Positions 32,424 to 40,921 of a DNA stretch of 44,981 nt are shown one piece after another. This stretch comes from Acidobacteriota bacterium (lineage in GTDB: Bacteria; Acidobacteriota; Terriglobia; Bryobacterales; Bryobacteraceae). Location of the stretch: positions 1 through 44,981 of the forward strand of contig JAEZIJ010000072.1 in the NCBI GenBank assembly GCA_023436715.1, written 5' to 3'. The translations under genes and the position numbers were made by a program. Position 1 is the first letter of the stretch. Every line of letters starts with the position of its first letter. The notes beneath the pieces were generated by a model. It worked only from the letters and a program-made list of their open reading frames with translations. It was not told the DNA's origin and searched no databases.

Positions 32424-33665
32424 TTAGAGATTCAGACCAGCGATGAAGACGGCCTCAACCCGCCCGTTGCGAAGAGGAAATGCGATCAGCAGCGCGAGGT
32501 CGCCGACGTGAACGCCCGCGCCCACCGAATGCTTGACTGTTGCTTTATTCCCGGTCAGCCAGACCGAACCCGCGTCGTAGAAGGCCTGGAAGGCGCGGTA
32601 GCGGTACTCCACGGAGTTGTAGACGACGCGATCCCCGCCCAGTGGAACCAGGTCGTATTTGTTCCACCCCCGCAGCGTCGTGCTGTTGCCCAGCACGAAC
32701 CGCTCGAACAAAGGGGCGTTCCCGGCGATCCCACCGACGAGGAACCGGTCGCTCAGCTTGTGGTTGCCATGCCACAGCGTGTACCCGAAATCGGCCGTGT
32801 GCCGGGTGTACACAAAGTCGCTGCCAAGCGTTCTGGTGGCCGCGCGGAGGCCGTAACCTGCCTCCAGACGCTGCTTACTGGAGCCCGAATCCTCCAACAG
32901 CCGGTCATAGCGCAGAGTTGTTATCACGGCGTTGGCGGCCTCGGTGCGCGCGGCCGGAAACTGAAATTGCATCTGCTGAAAACTCGCTCCCACGGACAGC
33001 TTCAGCGGGCGTGCCAGCACCACTGTCGCCGTAGGTTGAAATATCCTTCTCGTGCGGTAGGTGTCGAGCGGCTGCCCGCCTGGGCTCGCTTCGGAAGACG
33101 CTTCGACGGTCGCCCCGTTCCAGATCGTGTGGTAACTGCCCGCCTCGAACGCCAGTTGCAGGCGATCCGTCCCGATCTTGCGGTTTTCGTATCCGGCCCG
33201 TATGCCCGCGAACCGCTCCACCAGCGGCTCCCCGTTGCTCACGATGCCGAAGCTGGCCGTGCTCGATCGCATCTGCACGGCCGCGTCCACCTCGCCGCTC
33301 CAGGCCAGCCTCGAGTTGTAAATCGCCGTGGGCGCCGACACGTCGAACCGCTTCGACCGGCCCTTTACCTCGAAGGTGATCCTGACGTGCTCCGGCCTGG
33401 TCCCGCGGTGGACGGTAATACCCACGGTGCGCCCAGGGAAAGCCTTGTGGAGCGTCTGGCACATCTGGTCGAGCCGCTCCTGGCTGAATTTCCGCCCCAC
33501 GAGTCTGTGCAGGTCCTCGCGGGTCGTCCGGTCAAGCCTCGATTGGTCCGCGCCCGTGATCTCGACGCTCTCCACCGTGTAGCGTTCGTTCACGTTCGCC
33601 TCGGGCGCCTGCCCCCGAACGGTGCCCGCCGCCGCGAAAAGCGCGGCGATCCAAAGGTATTTCAT
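32424..33665 (-). CDS. Omp85/BamA-like outer-membrane protein with a single POTRA domain
   Basis: Exported protein of 413 residues. Signal peptide at 1-18 (KYLWIAALFAAAGTVRG). One POTRA-like domain at about 28-105 (YTVESVEITGADQSRL, GRKFSQERLDQMCQTLHKAFPG). The remaining 300 residues form a beta barrel in surface-antigen style, with GNSTTLRGW and LGGDRVVYNSVEYRYR, which match the conserved RGW...LGG...NxEYR block of Omp85 proteins. The end, FIAGLNL, lacks the usual C-terminal Phe/Trp. Only one POTRA makes it far smaller than BamA or TamA. ATG 33665 is close to GGAAG; a GTG at 33689 is possible. First gene of the two-component operon. Confidence 0.78.
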   Translation of the reverse strand: MKYLWIAALFAAAGTVRGQAPEANVNERYTVESVEITGADQSRLDRTTREDLHRLVGRKFSQERLDQMCQTLHKAFPGRTVGITVHRGTRPEHVRITFEVKGRSKRFDVSAPTAIYNSRLAWSGEVDAAVQMRSSTASFGIVSNGEPLVERFAGIRAGYENRKIGTDRLQLAFEAGSYHTIWNGATVEASSEASPGGQPLDTYRTRRIFQPTATVVLARPLKLSVGASFQQMQFQFPAARTEAANAVITTLRYDRLLEDSGSSKQRLEAGYGLRAATRTLGSDFVYTRHTADFGYTLWHGNHKLSDRFLVGGIAGNAPLFERFVLGNSTTLRGWNKYDLVPLGGDRVVYNSVEYRYRAFQAFYDAGSVWLTGNKATVKHSVGAGVHVGDLALLIAFPLRNGRVEAVFIAGLNL

Positions 33666-33775
33666 ACGCTTCCGGCGAAAGCACTTCACCTGCCACTCGC
33701 AACCGGCTACAAAGAAAGGTAAGTTCCTGCCCTCCCCTGTGCCGTAGATTCACAGTGTGCCAAACCGCCCCATCT

Positions 33776-35845
33776 TTACGGTTTCACCGGCTGGGCAGCG
33801 GGCTGTTGCTCAGTTGCGGGCGCCGGAGCGGGCGGCTTGTTCACCCACGTCTTTACCCAATCGATGAACGTGTTATACCAGAGGACCGTATTCTGCGGCT
33901 TGTTGACCCAGTGGCCTTCATCGGGGAACAATAGCAGCTTCGAAGGCACCTTCTGCATCTGTAGCGCGGTAAACAACTGGAGGCCCTGTCCGAACGGCAC
34001 GCGGAAATCCAGCTCGCCGTGGATGACCAGGGTCGGCGTGCGGAAAAACTTCACGTAGTTGCTCGGTGAGAACTTCGAGTACATCTCAGGATTGTCCCAG
34101 GGCGTGCCGCGAAATTCCCAGAGCGGGAACCACAGCTCCTCAGTGGTGCCGAACTCGCTCGGAAGATCGTACACGCCGGCGTGGGAGACGAGCGCCTTGA
34201 ACCTTTCCGTGTGGCCGAGCATCCAGTTCGCCATGTAGCCGCCGTACGACCCGCCCGCAGCCGCCATCTTGTCGGGGTCGGCCCACGGCTGGTTCGCGAC
34301 GTAGTCGGTAACGGCCATGATGTCGTCGAATGGCTTGCCGCCCCAGTCGCCATTGATCTCGTCGGTAAACTTCTGGCCGTAGCCGGTGGAACCCCGCGGA
34401 TTCGGCATCACGACGACGAATCCGGCTCCTGCGAACACCTGCGCGTTCCAGCGGTAAGTCCAGCTCTCACCCCAGGCGCCCTGAGGGCCGCCGTGAATCA
34501 GGAAGAGCACAGGGTAACGCCTGCCGGCGCGGAAGCCGGGCGGCTTCAGGAGGAAGCTGGACACGCGCGTCTTGTCGGGACTCTCGACCGAGAACTCCTC
34601 GAACTTCGGAACCTCGTACTCGGCCAGGAGCGCGTCGTTGAAATGCGTGAGTCGATGCTCTGCGCCGCCGCTCTGGGCGGAATAGATCTCATTGGGGTGC
34701 GAGCCGCTTTGTTCGGCGTAGACGAGTGTCTTGCCGTCGGGCGTGAGGCCGATATCACCGATGGTGCTGCTGCCCGAGATGATAGTCAGAGCGCCGCCGC
34801 CCGCGACAGGGACCATTTGCACGCCCTGACGGCCCCGGTCCTCGACGGTGTAAAAGAGGCGCGCGGAATCGGGCGACCACGTGAAGCCGGTCACCCACCG
34901 GTCCGTATTTTCCGTGAGAGGCGTCAGCTTCCCGGTTGCGCGATCAAGCACCACGAGGCGCCAGCGGTCGCTTTCGTATCCGGGCCGGGCCTGCGCGCGC
35001 CAGGCGAGGTACTTGCCGTCCGGAGAGTAGGCCGGAGAGTTGTCAGCGGCGGGATTCACGGTAATCTTGACAGGGTCGCCGCCGGTGATCGGAACCACGT
35101 ACAGGTCGGAGTTCGTGCTGATGGCCGGAACGTCGTCGGGGACCATGGCATACGCAACCTCCGCTCCATCGGGAGAGATGGCGTAATCGTCACCTCCGCC
35201 GAGGGAGAACGGAGGCACATCGCGATTGCCCGGCGTGAGGTCCTTCACTTCCCCGCCCCCAACGGGCGTGACCATCAGATGGCTGCGCCGCGCGGATTGC
35301 CACTTGGCCCAGTGCCGGTAGAGCAGCGTGGTGTAGATCCGCGCCCTGACCTTCGAGTTCTTCTCCGCTTCGAGGCGCTGCGTGTTGCAGGCGTCGTTGG
35401 CGCCGCACTCGGGGTACACGTCGCTGGTGAAAACGAGGTTCTTGCCGTCAGGGGAATAGAGCACTCCGCCCGCCTCGGTCGCAAGCGACGTTACCTGGCG
35501 CGGATTGCCGCCATCGGCATCCATGATCCAGACCTGCGACGATCCGCCGCGGTCGGAAATGAAGGCGATCTGGCGGGAATCGGGGGACCAGCGCGGCCGA
35601 TCATTGGTTTCGCCGGCGCTGGTGATGCAGACGGGAGCGCCGCCGCTCACCGGGACGATGTATATGTTCGAGGGCTTCTTATTCGCGGCGACGTCCACCG
35701 TTTGGACGGTAAACGCGACGGTCCGGCCGTCAGGCGAGACCTGGGGATCGGAAACGCGCGAAAGCTTCAGCAGCGCATCGAGATCGAACGGCTTCGGCGC
35801 GAAGACAGGGGCAGCAACTGCCAGAAGGAGCAGGACAAACAGCAT
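33776..35845 (-). CDS. S9-family peptidase (acylaminoacyl/dipeptidyl peptidase type)
   Basis: Secreted serine peptidase of 689 residues. Signal peptide at 1-16 (MLFVLLLLAVAAPVFA). The N-terminal half is a beta propeller built from TolB-like WD40 repeats (SPDGRTVAF, SPDSRQIAFISDRGG, SPDGKNLVFTSD, SPDGKYLAWR). The C-terminal hydrolase domain has the nucleophile in GGSYGGYMANWM, the Asp in HGELDFRVPF and the His in DEGHWVNKP. The tail is Pro/Ala/Gln-rich. It trims short peptides in the periplasm or outside. The start at 35845 has no ribosome binding site but TACAAT lies six bases upstream, so a leaderless message is possible. Confidence 0.94.
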   Translation of the reverse strand: MLFVLLLLAVAAPVFAPKPFDLDALLKLSRVSDPQVSPDGRTVAFTVQTVDVAANKKPSNIYIVPVSGGAPVCITSAGETNDRPRWSPDSRQIAFISDRGGSSQVWIMDADGGNPRQVTSLATEAGGVLYSPDGKNLVFTSDVYPECGANDACNTQRLEAEKNSKVRARIYTTLLYRHWAKWQSARRSHLMVTPVGGGEVKDLTPGNRDVPPFSLGGGDDYAISPDGAEVAYAMVPDDVPAISTNSDLYVVPITGGDPVKITVNPAADNSPAYSPDGKYLAWRAQARPGYESDRWRLVVLDRATGKLTPLTENTDRWVTGFTWSPDSARLFYTVEDRGRQGVQMVPVAGGGALTIISGSSTIGDIGLTPDGKTLVYAEQSGSHPNEIYSAQSGGAEHRLTHFNDALLAEYEVPKFEEFSVESPDKTRVSSFLLKPPGFRAGRRYPVLFLIHGGPQGAWGESWTYRWNAQVFAGAGFVVVMPNPRGSTGYGQKFTDEINGDWGGKPFDDIMAVTDYVANQPWADPDKMAAAGGSYGGYMANWMLGHTERFKALVSHAGVYDLPSEFGTTEELWFPLWEFRGTPWDNPEMYSKFSPSNYVKFFRTPTLVIHGELDFRVPFGQGLQLFTALQMQKVPSKLLLFPDEGHWVNKPQNTVLWYNTFIDWVKTWVNKPPAPAPATEQQPAAQPVKP

Positions 35846-35971
35846 ATTCGAATTGTAACGGACGGGCGCTTCGTGGGGCAGGCATTCTTGCTATCGGACG
35901 TGGGGCAGGCGTCCACGCGTAGCGTCCACGCCCGGCGGTTTCGCCTGCGGCGGGTCTCCTGTCGCGAGGTC

Positions 35972-36139
35972 ATGGATCCAACCGGGAACTCACGGCCAAC
36001 CGGCCTTCCCCGCAAGGGCGAAGCCGCCGAAACCGGCGGCATCGTTACCGTGTCCGTCGAGTGCCTGCCGATGTGGGATGAGACCAACGGCTTCGTACGG
36101 GAGGTGACGAAGTGCGGCGTGGACGGGATCTGCCAGTAG
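35972..36139 (+). CDS. Possible small protein or gene remnant
   Basis: The 300-base gap 35846-36145 holds an open frame of 55 residues from ATG 35972, with GAGG very close before it. The second half, GGIVTVSVECLPMWDETNGF followed by three more Cys-rich turns ending in CQ, reads like real protein. The first half (TGLPRKGEAAETGG) looks low in complexity and overlaps a repeat-like stretch with two copies of GCGTCCACGC. It may be the end of a lost gene. No function assigned. Confidence 0.25.
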   Translation: MDPTGNSRPTGLPRKGEAAETGGIVTVSVECLPMWDETNGFVREVTKCGVDGICQ

Positions 36140-36145
36140 GCGGCC

Positions 36146-36916
36146 CTATGAGCTTCGACGGCGCCCCACGAAAAACTCGTAGGCATAGAAATCCGAGTGC
36201 CGCCGGTGCATCTCCGGTTCCTGCGCAATCTGATCGAGCACGGCAAGGGCTTCGCCGTCGCCAACGTATTTGCCGCCGCGTAACTCCTCGATACAGCGTT
36301 GCATTGGCGTGTAGAAATCGTCCCACCAAGCTTCGTCTGGTAGGGTGAAGTGGCCGATGAGCGAGAAACCGCACCTCTCGATCTTCGCGAGGACATCCGG
36401 AACACGGCCCATGCCGGGGTAGTCGTCGAAGCTCGTCGTCACCTCGAGTGGCGGGTTCTCCTTGCGCCAGACGGCGTCGGTGAAAGCGACGTAGCCGTCA
36501 GGACGCAGCAGTCTGTGGCAGACGCGCAGGGCGTTCTCGATGCCGATGTTGTAGAACGCCCCTTCAGACCAGACGAGGTCGAAGATCGCAGGCGGCAGCC
36601 CAGGGGCGGCCATGCCGGCGACAACCGCCGAAACCCGCTGCGATAGCCCCTGCCTGTCGACCGTTGCGCGCAGTCGCTCAATGCACGGGGCGTGGCCGTC
36701 CACGGCGACGAAGGTCCCCGAGGGGAGAAGTCCGGCGAGATGGAGCGTCTGCCCACCAACGCCACAGCCGAGGTCCAGCACAGCAGGCGAGGGCGACAGA
36801 TTGCGACAGAGACCGAGAGCCTTGACGGCGCAGGCGAGGTTGCCCGGACCTTGCCTAGGCAGGGACTCGAAGACCTCGAAAAAGATCTGCCGCAAACGTG
36901 GTGTGGACTCGCTCAT
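36146..36916 (-). CDS. Class I SAM-dependent methyltransferase
   Basis: Protein of 256 residues from ATG 36916. Motif I is VLDLGCGVGGQT (about 50-61), motif II FVAVDGHAP, and the post-motif FDLVWSEGAFYNIG gives the acceptor loop. It is the small-molecule Methyltransf_11/25 type; the C-terminal half has FSLIGHFTLPDEAWWDDFY, common in uncharacterised members. A longer frame reaches 36967 but adds a basic, unlikely N-terminus. Substrate unknown. Confidence 0.85.
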   Translation of the reverse strand: MSESTPRLRQIFFEVFESLPRQGPGNLACAVKALGLCRNLSPSPAVLDLGCGVGGQTLHLAGLLPSGTFVAVDGHAPCIERLRATVDRQGLSQRVSAVVAGMAAPGLPPAIFDLVWSEGAFYNIGIENALRVCHRLLRPDGYVAFTDAVWRKENPPLEVTTSFDDYPGMGRVPDVLAKIERCGFSLIGHFTLPDEAWWDDFYTPMQRCIEELRGGKYVGDGEALAVLDQIAQEPEMHRRHSDFYAYEFFVGRRRSS

Positions 36917-37234
36917 TTCATCCCATTTTCTTCTACTCCGGGATCCCAAACGACAACATACCGCCATTGAGCGCTATCCGGCGCCCCCGGCGGCCAAAAC
37001 CAACTCCCCACCGCAGCATGGAACACCGGACCTCGATTCAGGCCGCGAACCGTCCGCTGCGCCATGAGACCGGATTGAGACAGCCCGCCTCACTTCGAAG
37101 CGCTGAAGACAGATGAAAGCAATCGACCGAGGCAATTCCGATCCACCGATGTGGGCAGCGGAATCGAAAGGAGGCCACACAGTCGAGGCTTTCCCCTGGT
37201 CCAGCGCGGCCTCTGGGAATTGAAGCATAGGAGC

Positions 37235-37271
37235 GCGGGTCTGGAGACCCGCTGCAGGCGTGGACGCCTGC
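37235..37271. repeat. Two adjacent GG-centred palindromes
   Basis: GCGGGTCTGGAGACCCGC (37235-37252) and GCAGGCGTGGACGCCTGC (37254-37271), each with perfect 8-base arms around GG, one base apart. They lie in the 421-base gap 36917-37337 between the divergent methyltransferase and carbonic anhydrase genes. I see no gene in that gap. Confidence 0.65.
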
Positions 37272-37337
37272 CCCACATCGGGCAAGGGTCCCGGGAGCGG
37301 GCGCTTCGTGCTAGCATAGTGATTTCAATAGACATTC

Positions 37338-37853
37338 ATGCTACGTGCCTATCGCGGCGTTCTGCCCCGAATTGCCGTTTCCGCATACGTCGATCCCAGC
37401 GCCCAGGTCATCGGTGACGTGGTGGTGGGGGAGCGCTCAAGCATCTGGCCGAATGTAACGGTACGCGGCGACGTACACTACATCCGGATCGGAGACGAAA
37501 CAAGTATTCAGGACAACTCGGTCTGCCACGTCGAGCACGACACCTGGCCTCTAGTCATCGGCAGCCGCGTGGTCGTGGGCCACTCGGTTACGCTGCACGG
37601 GTGCGTGATCGAGGACCAGTGCCTGATCGGCATCGGAGCCATAGTTCTGAACGGCGCACGAATCGGTACAGGCTCCATCATTGCGGCGGGCGCGCTCGTC
37701 GCCGAAGGGGTCGAGATTCCGCCGCACAGCATGGTGATGGGCGTCCCCGGCAAGGTTCGCCGCCAGGTGACAGAAGCCGAGCGGGAGCGCATCCTCGAAG
37801 GCGCCGCCAACTACGTTCGATACCGCCAAACCTACAAGGAAGAAGCAATTTGA
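37338..37853 (+). CDS. Gamma-carbonic anhydrase family hexapeptide-repeat protein
   Basis: Protein of 171 residues made of left-handed beta-helix repeats (VIGDVVVGERSSIWPN, VRGDVHYIRIGDETSIQDN, IGIGAIVLNGARIGTGSII). The three metal-binding histidines are at H64, H82 and H87 (CHVEHD, GHSVTLHGC), as in Cam/CamH and YrdA-like proteins. It probably forms a zinc trimer in the cytoplasm; many family members show little carbonic anhydrase activity, so the reaction is not certain. Its stop overlaps the TTG start of hisS. Confidence 0.92.
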   Translation: MLRAYRGVLPRIAVSAYVDPSAQVIGDVVVGERSSIWPNVTVRGDVHYIRIGDETSIQDNSVCHVEHDTWPLVIGSRVVVGHSVTLHGCVIEDQCLIGIGAIVLNGARIGTGSIIAAGALVAEGVEIPPHSMVMGVPGKVRRQVTEAERERILEGAANYVRYRQTYKEEAI

Positions 37854-39100
37854 TTCGGGCCGTTAAAGGAATGCGGGACCTGCTACCCCCTTCGACAGGC
37901 GTGTGGAACTACGTCGAAGAGGCCGCGCGGCGGGTCTTCAACGCTTATAACTATCACGAAATTCGCACGCCGGTAGCGGAGGAAACGCAGCTATTCGCCC
38001 GCGGTGTGGGCGAGGAAACCGACATCGTCACCAAGGAGATGTACACCTTCGAGGATCGCGACGGCACGTCGCTGACGCTGCGTCCCGAAGCCACCGCCTC
38101 AGTAATGCGCGCGTACATCGAGCACCGCCTCGACCAGCGTCCGGGCGTGCAGAAGCTGTACTACATCGGCCCGATGTTCCGCCGCGAGCGGCCGCAAAAA
38201 GGGCGCTACCGGCAGTTCTTCCAGATCGGCGCCGAGGCGGTCGGGTCGGAATCGCCGTTCATCGACGCCGAGGTCATAGAGATGGTGGTCGAGCTGTTCC
38301 GCGCCATCCGTCTCGAAGGATTCGAGCTGCTGCTGAATTCGGTCGGCTGCCCGAAATGCCGCGGGGTGTTTATCGCAAAACTGCGCGAGGAACTGGCCAA
38401 GGTGGCGCCCTCGATGTGCGCCGATTGCCAGCGCCGCGCGGAAACGAATCCTCTGCGCGTGCTCGACTGCAAAGTACCGGAAGATCAGCCCATCATCGAA
38501 GCGCTGCCTTCGATCCTCGATTACCTCTGCCCGGAGTGCCGCGCGCACTTCGATGCCGTGCGGCAGTACCTCACGGACCGCGCGATTGCGTTCGAAGTCC
38601 GGCCGCGGCTGGTGCGCGGGCTGGACTACTACATGCGCACGACGTTCGAAGTCGTGCACGGTGCGCTCGGAGCGCAGAACTCCGTCATGGGCGGTGGACG
38701 ATACGACGGACTTGCCGAGTCGCTCGGCTCGAAGATTCACTCGCCCGGCATCGGCTTCTCCATCGGCGAAGACCGGCTCGTCATGAGCTTGGAAGAGAGC
38801 CGGGGAGCGGAGTTCAAGCAAGAATTGGATGCGTTCATGGCGCCCATGGGCGAGCGTGCGCTGAGGGAGTGCGCATTAGTCGCGCGCGACCTGCGGCGCT
38901 TCGGCGTGACGGTCGAAATCGCGGCCGAGGGCCGGCTGAAGCGCGCCATGGAACTGGCGAACAAGCTCGCCGCGCGCTACGTCGTAATCCTGGGCGAGGA
39001 TGAGATCGCTTCCGGAAAGTACACTCTTAAAAATATGGCGACAGGCGAACAGCAAAGTGTCGCACGGGAAGAACTGCAAATGAGGTTGGTCCGTGGCTGA
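37850..39100 (+). CDS. hisS: Histidyl-tRNA synthetase
   Basis: Class II synthetase of 416 residues. The start is read as TTG 37850, giving MIRAVKGMRDLLPP, the usual N-terminus; it overlaps the carbonic anhydrase stop (TTGA). Motif 2 is MFRRERPQKGRYRQFFQIGAE, the histidine-binding segment is RGLDYYMRTTFEV, and motif 3 is GIGFSIGEDRL. The C-terminal anticodon-binding domain is present from about residue 325. Its last bases overlap the aspS start by eight bases; hisS-aspS is a common gene pair. Confidence 0.97.
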   Translation: MIRAVKGMRDLLPPSTGVWNYVEEAARRVFNAYNYHEIRTPVAEETQLFARGVGEETDIVTKEMYTFEDRDGTSLTLRPEATASVMRAYIEHRLDQRPGVQKLYYIGPMFRRERPQKGRYRQFFQIGAEAVGSESPFIDAEVIEMVVELFRAIRLEGFELLLNSVGCPKCRGVFIAKLREELAKVAPSMCADCQRRAETNPLRVLDCKVPEDQPIIEALPSILDYLCPECRAHFDAVRQYLTDRAIAFEVRPRLVRGLDYYMRTTFEVVHGALGAQNSVMGGGRYDGLAESLGSKIHSPGIGFSIGEDRLVMSLEESRGAEFKQELDAFMAPMGERALRECALVARDLRRFGVTVEIAAEGRLKRAMELANKLAARYVVILGEDEIASGKYTLKNMATGEQQSVAREELQMRLVRG

Positions 39101-40880
39101 GAATTGCGTACCTCTGGATTTTCTGGGCGATCTGCGCCGCACGCATACGTGCGGCCAGTTGCGCGCCTCCGATGCGGGCTCGCGCGCCGTGATCATGGGT
39201 TGGGTCTACCGCCGCCGCGACCTGGGCGGGGTGATCTTCGTCCATCTCCGTGACCGCGATGGCGTGTCCCAGGTGGTGTTCCGCGAGGACCTGGACGCGG
39301 CCGTACACCAGAAGGCGGAGCTTGTGCGCTCCGAGTACGTGATCGCCGTTGAGGGCAAAGTGGCGCTGCGTGCGCCGGAAACCGTGAATCCGAACATCGA
39401 TACCGGCGAAGTAGAGCTGGTTGCGGACAAGGTCTGGATTCTGAACGACTCGCGAACGCCGCCGTTCCCGATGGAGGAGACGGTGGATGTGGCCGAGGAC
39501 GTCCGCCTCAAGTACCGCTACATCGATCTCCGCCGCCCGCACATGCAGCGGAACATCATGCTCCGCGCCAAGGTCTCCTTCGCCGTCCGCGAATTTCTCA
39601 ATTCGCAGGGCTTCCTGGAGATCGAAACGCCGTACATGACCAGTTCCACGCCCGAGGGCGCTCGCGACTTCCTCGTGCCCAGCCGCATCCAGCCCGGCTC
39701 CTTCTACGCCTTGCCGCAATCGCCGCAGATTTTCAAGCAACTCCTGATGGTGAGCGGCTTCGATAAGTACTTCCAGATCGTGCGCTGCTTCCGCGACGAA
39801 GACCTGCGCGCCGACCGCCAGCCCGAATTCACGCAGATCGATATGGAGATGTCGTTCCCGCAGCAGGAGCGCATCATCGAGGTGGTTGAGCCACTCGTCC
39901 AGGTGATCTGCCGCGCCGCGGGTCACGAAGTCGGGACGCCGTTCGTCAGCCTCACGTACGACGAGGCAATGCGGAGCTACGGCAGCGACAAGCCGGATCT
40001 GCGGCTGCCTCCCTTTTACACCGTTGAGGACCTGTTTCCGGGCACTATGCTGACCGGGGAAGGACTTCCGCTGGTGGCAATCGTTGTGCCCAAGGCCGGC
40101 GGCATCAGCCGCAAGGAGCGGGACGAGTGGAAAGCCTTCGGCGCAGAGCGCGGCCTCCGCGTCTACGATGACGTGAAGCGCCTCGACCGCGACTACCCGG
40201 CTCCGATGGCAGAAGTGCGCGCACGGACCGGGGCCGGACCGGAGGACCTGCTGCTGCTTGCCGGTTGGCCCGGCGCCGCTCCGGCGCATCGGCCCGACCA
40301 CGCAGTCCTGCAGGCCTGCGGGCAATTGCGGCTCCAGGCTGGACAGAAATACAACGATCGCCACCGCCTCCTCGACCCGAAGGATTTTCGGTTCCTTTGG
40401 GTAGTGGATTTCCCGATGTTCGAGTGGAACGAGGACGAGAACCGTTGGGATGCCGCGCACCACCCGTTCACTTCGGTGCGTGACCAGGATCTCGACTTCC
40501 TCACCAACGACCCGGCGCGTTGCCGCGCCAAGTCGTACGACCTCGTGCTGAATGGAGTGGAGCTTGGGTCCGGCTCGATTCGTATCCACCGCCGCGACAT
40601 TCAGGCGAAAGTTTTCGATGCACTCGGGTTAAGCGATGAAGAAGCGCGCGCCCGGTTCGGGCACCTGCTCGAAGCGCTCGAATTCGGTGCTCCGCCACAC
40701 GGAGGAGTTGCGCTGGGACTCGACCGGCTGGTGATGATCCTCGCGGGCGAGACCTCCATCCGCGACGTGATCCCGTTCCCGAAGACGGCGCGCGGGACCG
40801 ACCTGATGTGCGGCGCTCCGTCCTCCGTGCCCGAGCGCCAATTGAGAGAACTCGGCATCGATATCCGCAAAAGCCGGTAA
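39093..40880 (+). CDS. aspS: Aspartyl-tRNA synthetase
   Basis: Bacterial-type class IIb synthetase of 595 residues. The OB-fold anticodon domain (MGWVYRRRDLGGVIF), motif 2 (IVRCFRDEDLRADRQPEFTQ), the GAD insertion (about 310-420) and motif 3 (GVALGLDRLVMILAG) are complete. The start is GTG 39093 (MAENCVPLDF), overlapping hisS. The residue after RRRD is Leu, as in E. coli AspRS, whereas known relaxed enzymes have His there; this favours a discriminating enzyme but is weak evidence. Confidence 0.97.
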   Translation: MAENCVPLDFLGDLRRTHTCGQLRASDAGSRAVIMGWVYRRRDLGGVIFVHLRDRDGVSQVVFREDLDAAVHQKAELVRSEYVIAVEGKVALRAPETVNPNIDTGEVELVADKVWILNDSRTPPFPMEETVDVAEDVRLKYRYIDLRRPHMQRNIMLRAKVSFAVREFLNSQGFLEIETPYMTSSTPEGARDFLVPSRIQPGSFYALPQSPQIFKQLLMVSGFDKYFQIVRCFRDEDLRADRQPEFTQIDMEMSFPQQERIIEVVEPLVQVICRAAGHEVGTPFVSLTYDEAMRSYGSDKPDLRLPPFYTVEDLFPGTMLTGEGLPLVAIVVPKAGGISRKERDEWKAFGAERGLRVYDDVKRLDRDYPAPMAEVRARTGAGPEDLLLLAGWPGAAPAHRPDHAVLQACGQLRLQAGQKYNDRHRLLDPKDFRFLWVVDFPMFEWNEDENRWDAAHHPFTSVRDQDLDFLTNDPARCRAKSYDLVLNGVELGSGSIRIHRRDIQAKVFDALGLSDEEARARFGHLLEALEFGAPPHGGVALGLDRLVMILAGETSIRDVIPFPKTARGTDLMCGAPSSVPERQLRELGIDIRKSR

Positions 40881-40885
40881 CGGTG

Positions 40886-40909
40886 GGGACAGGCCTCCTG
40901 GCCTGTCCC
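40886..40909. repeat. Hairpin repeat (GGACAGGCC family)
   Basis: Arms GGGACAGGCC and GGCCTGTCCC, ten perfect pairs, around TCCT; the core is identical to 3887-3908. It begins five bases after the aspS stop and ends 12 bases before the next start. Confidence 0.75.
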
Positions 40910-40921
40910 TAAACTGGGATC

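Noticed and set aside
34181..36139. Open frame of 652 codons on the plus strand opposite the S9 peptidase
   Set aside because: It is antisense to a well-defined peptidase; only its last 55 codons lie outside that gene and are listed separately.
37106..37216. 36-codon frame before the carbonic anhydrase gene
   Set aside because: No ribosome binding site, no protein-like character, and it runs through repeat-rich DNA.
39027..40589. Open frame of 520 codons on the minus strand opposite aspS
   Set aside because: Shadow of aspS with His/Arg-rich composition and no recognisable domain.
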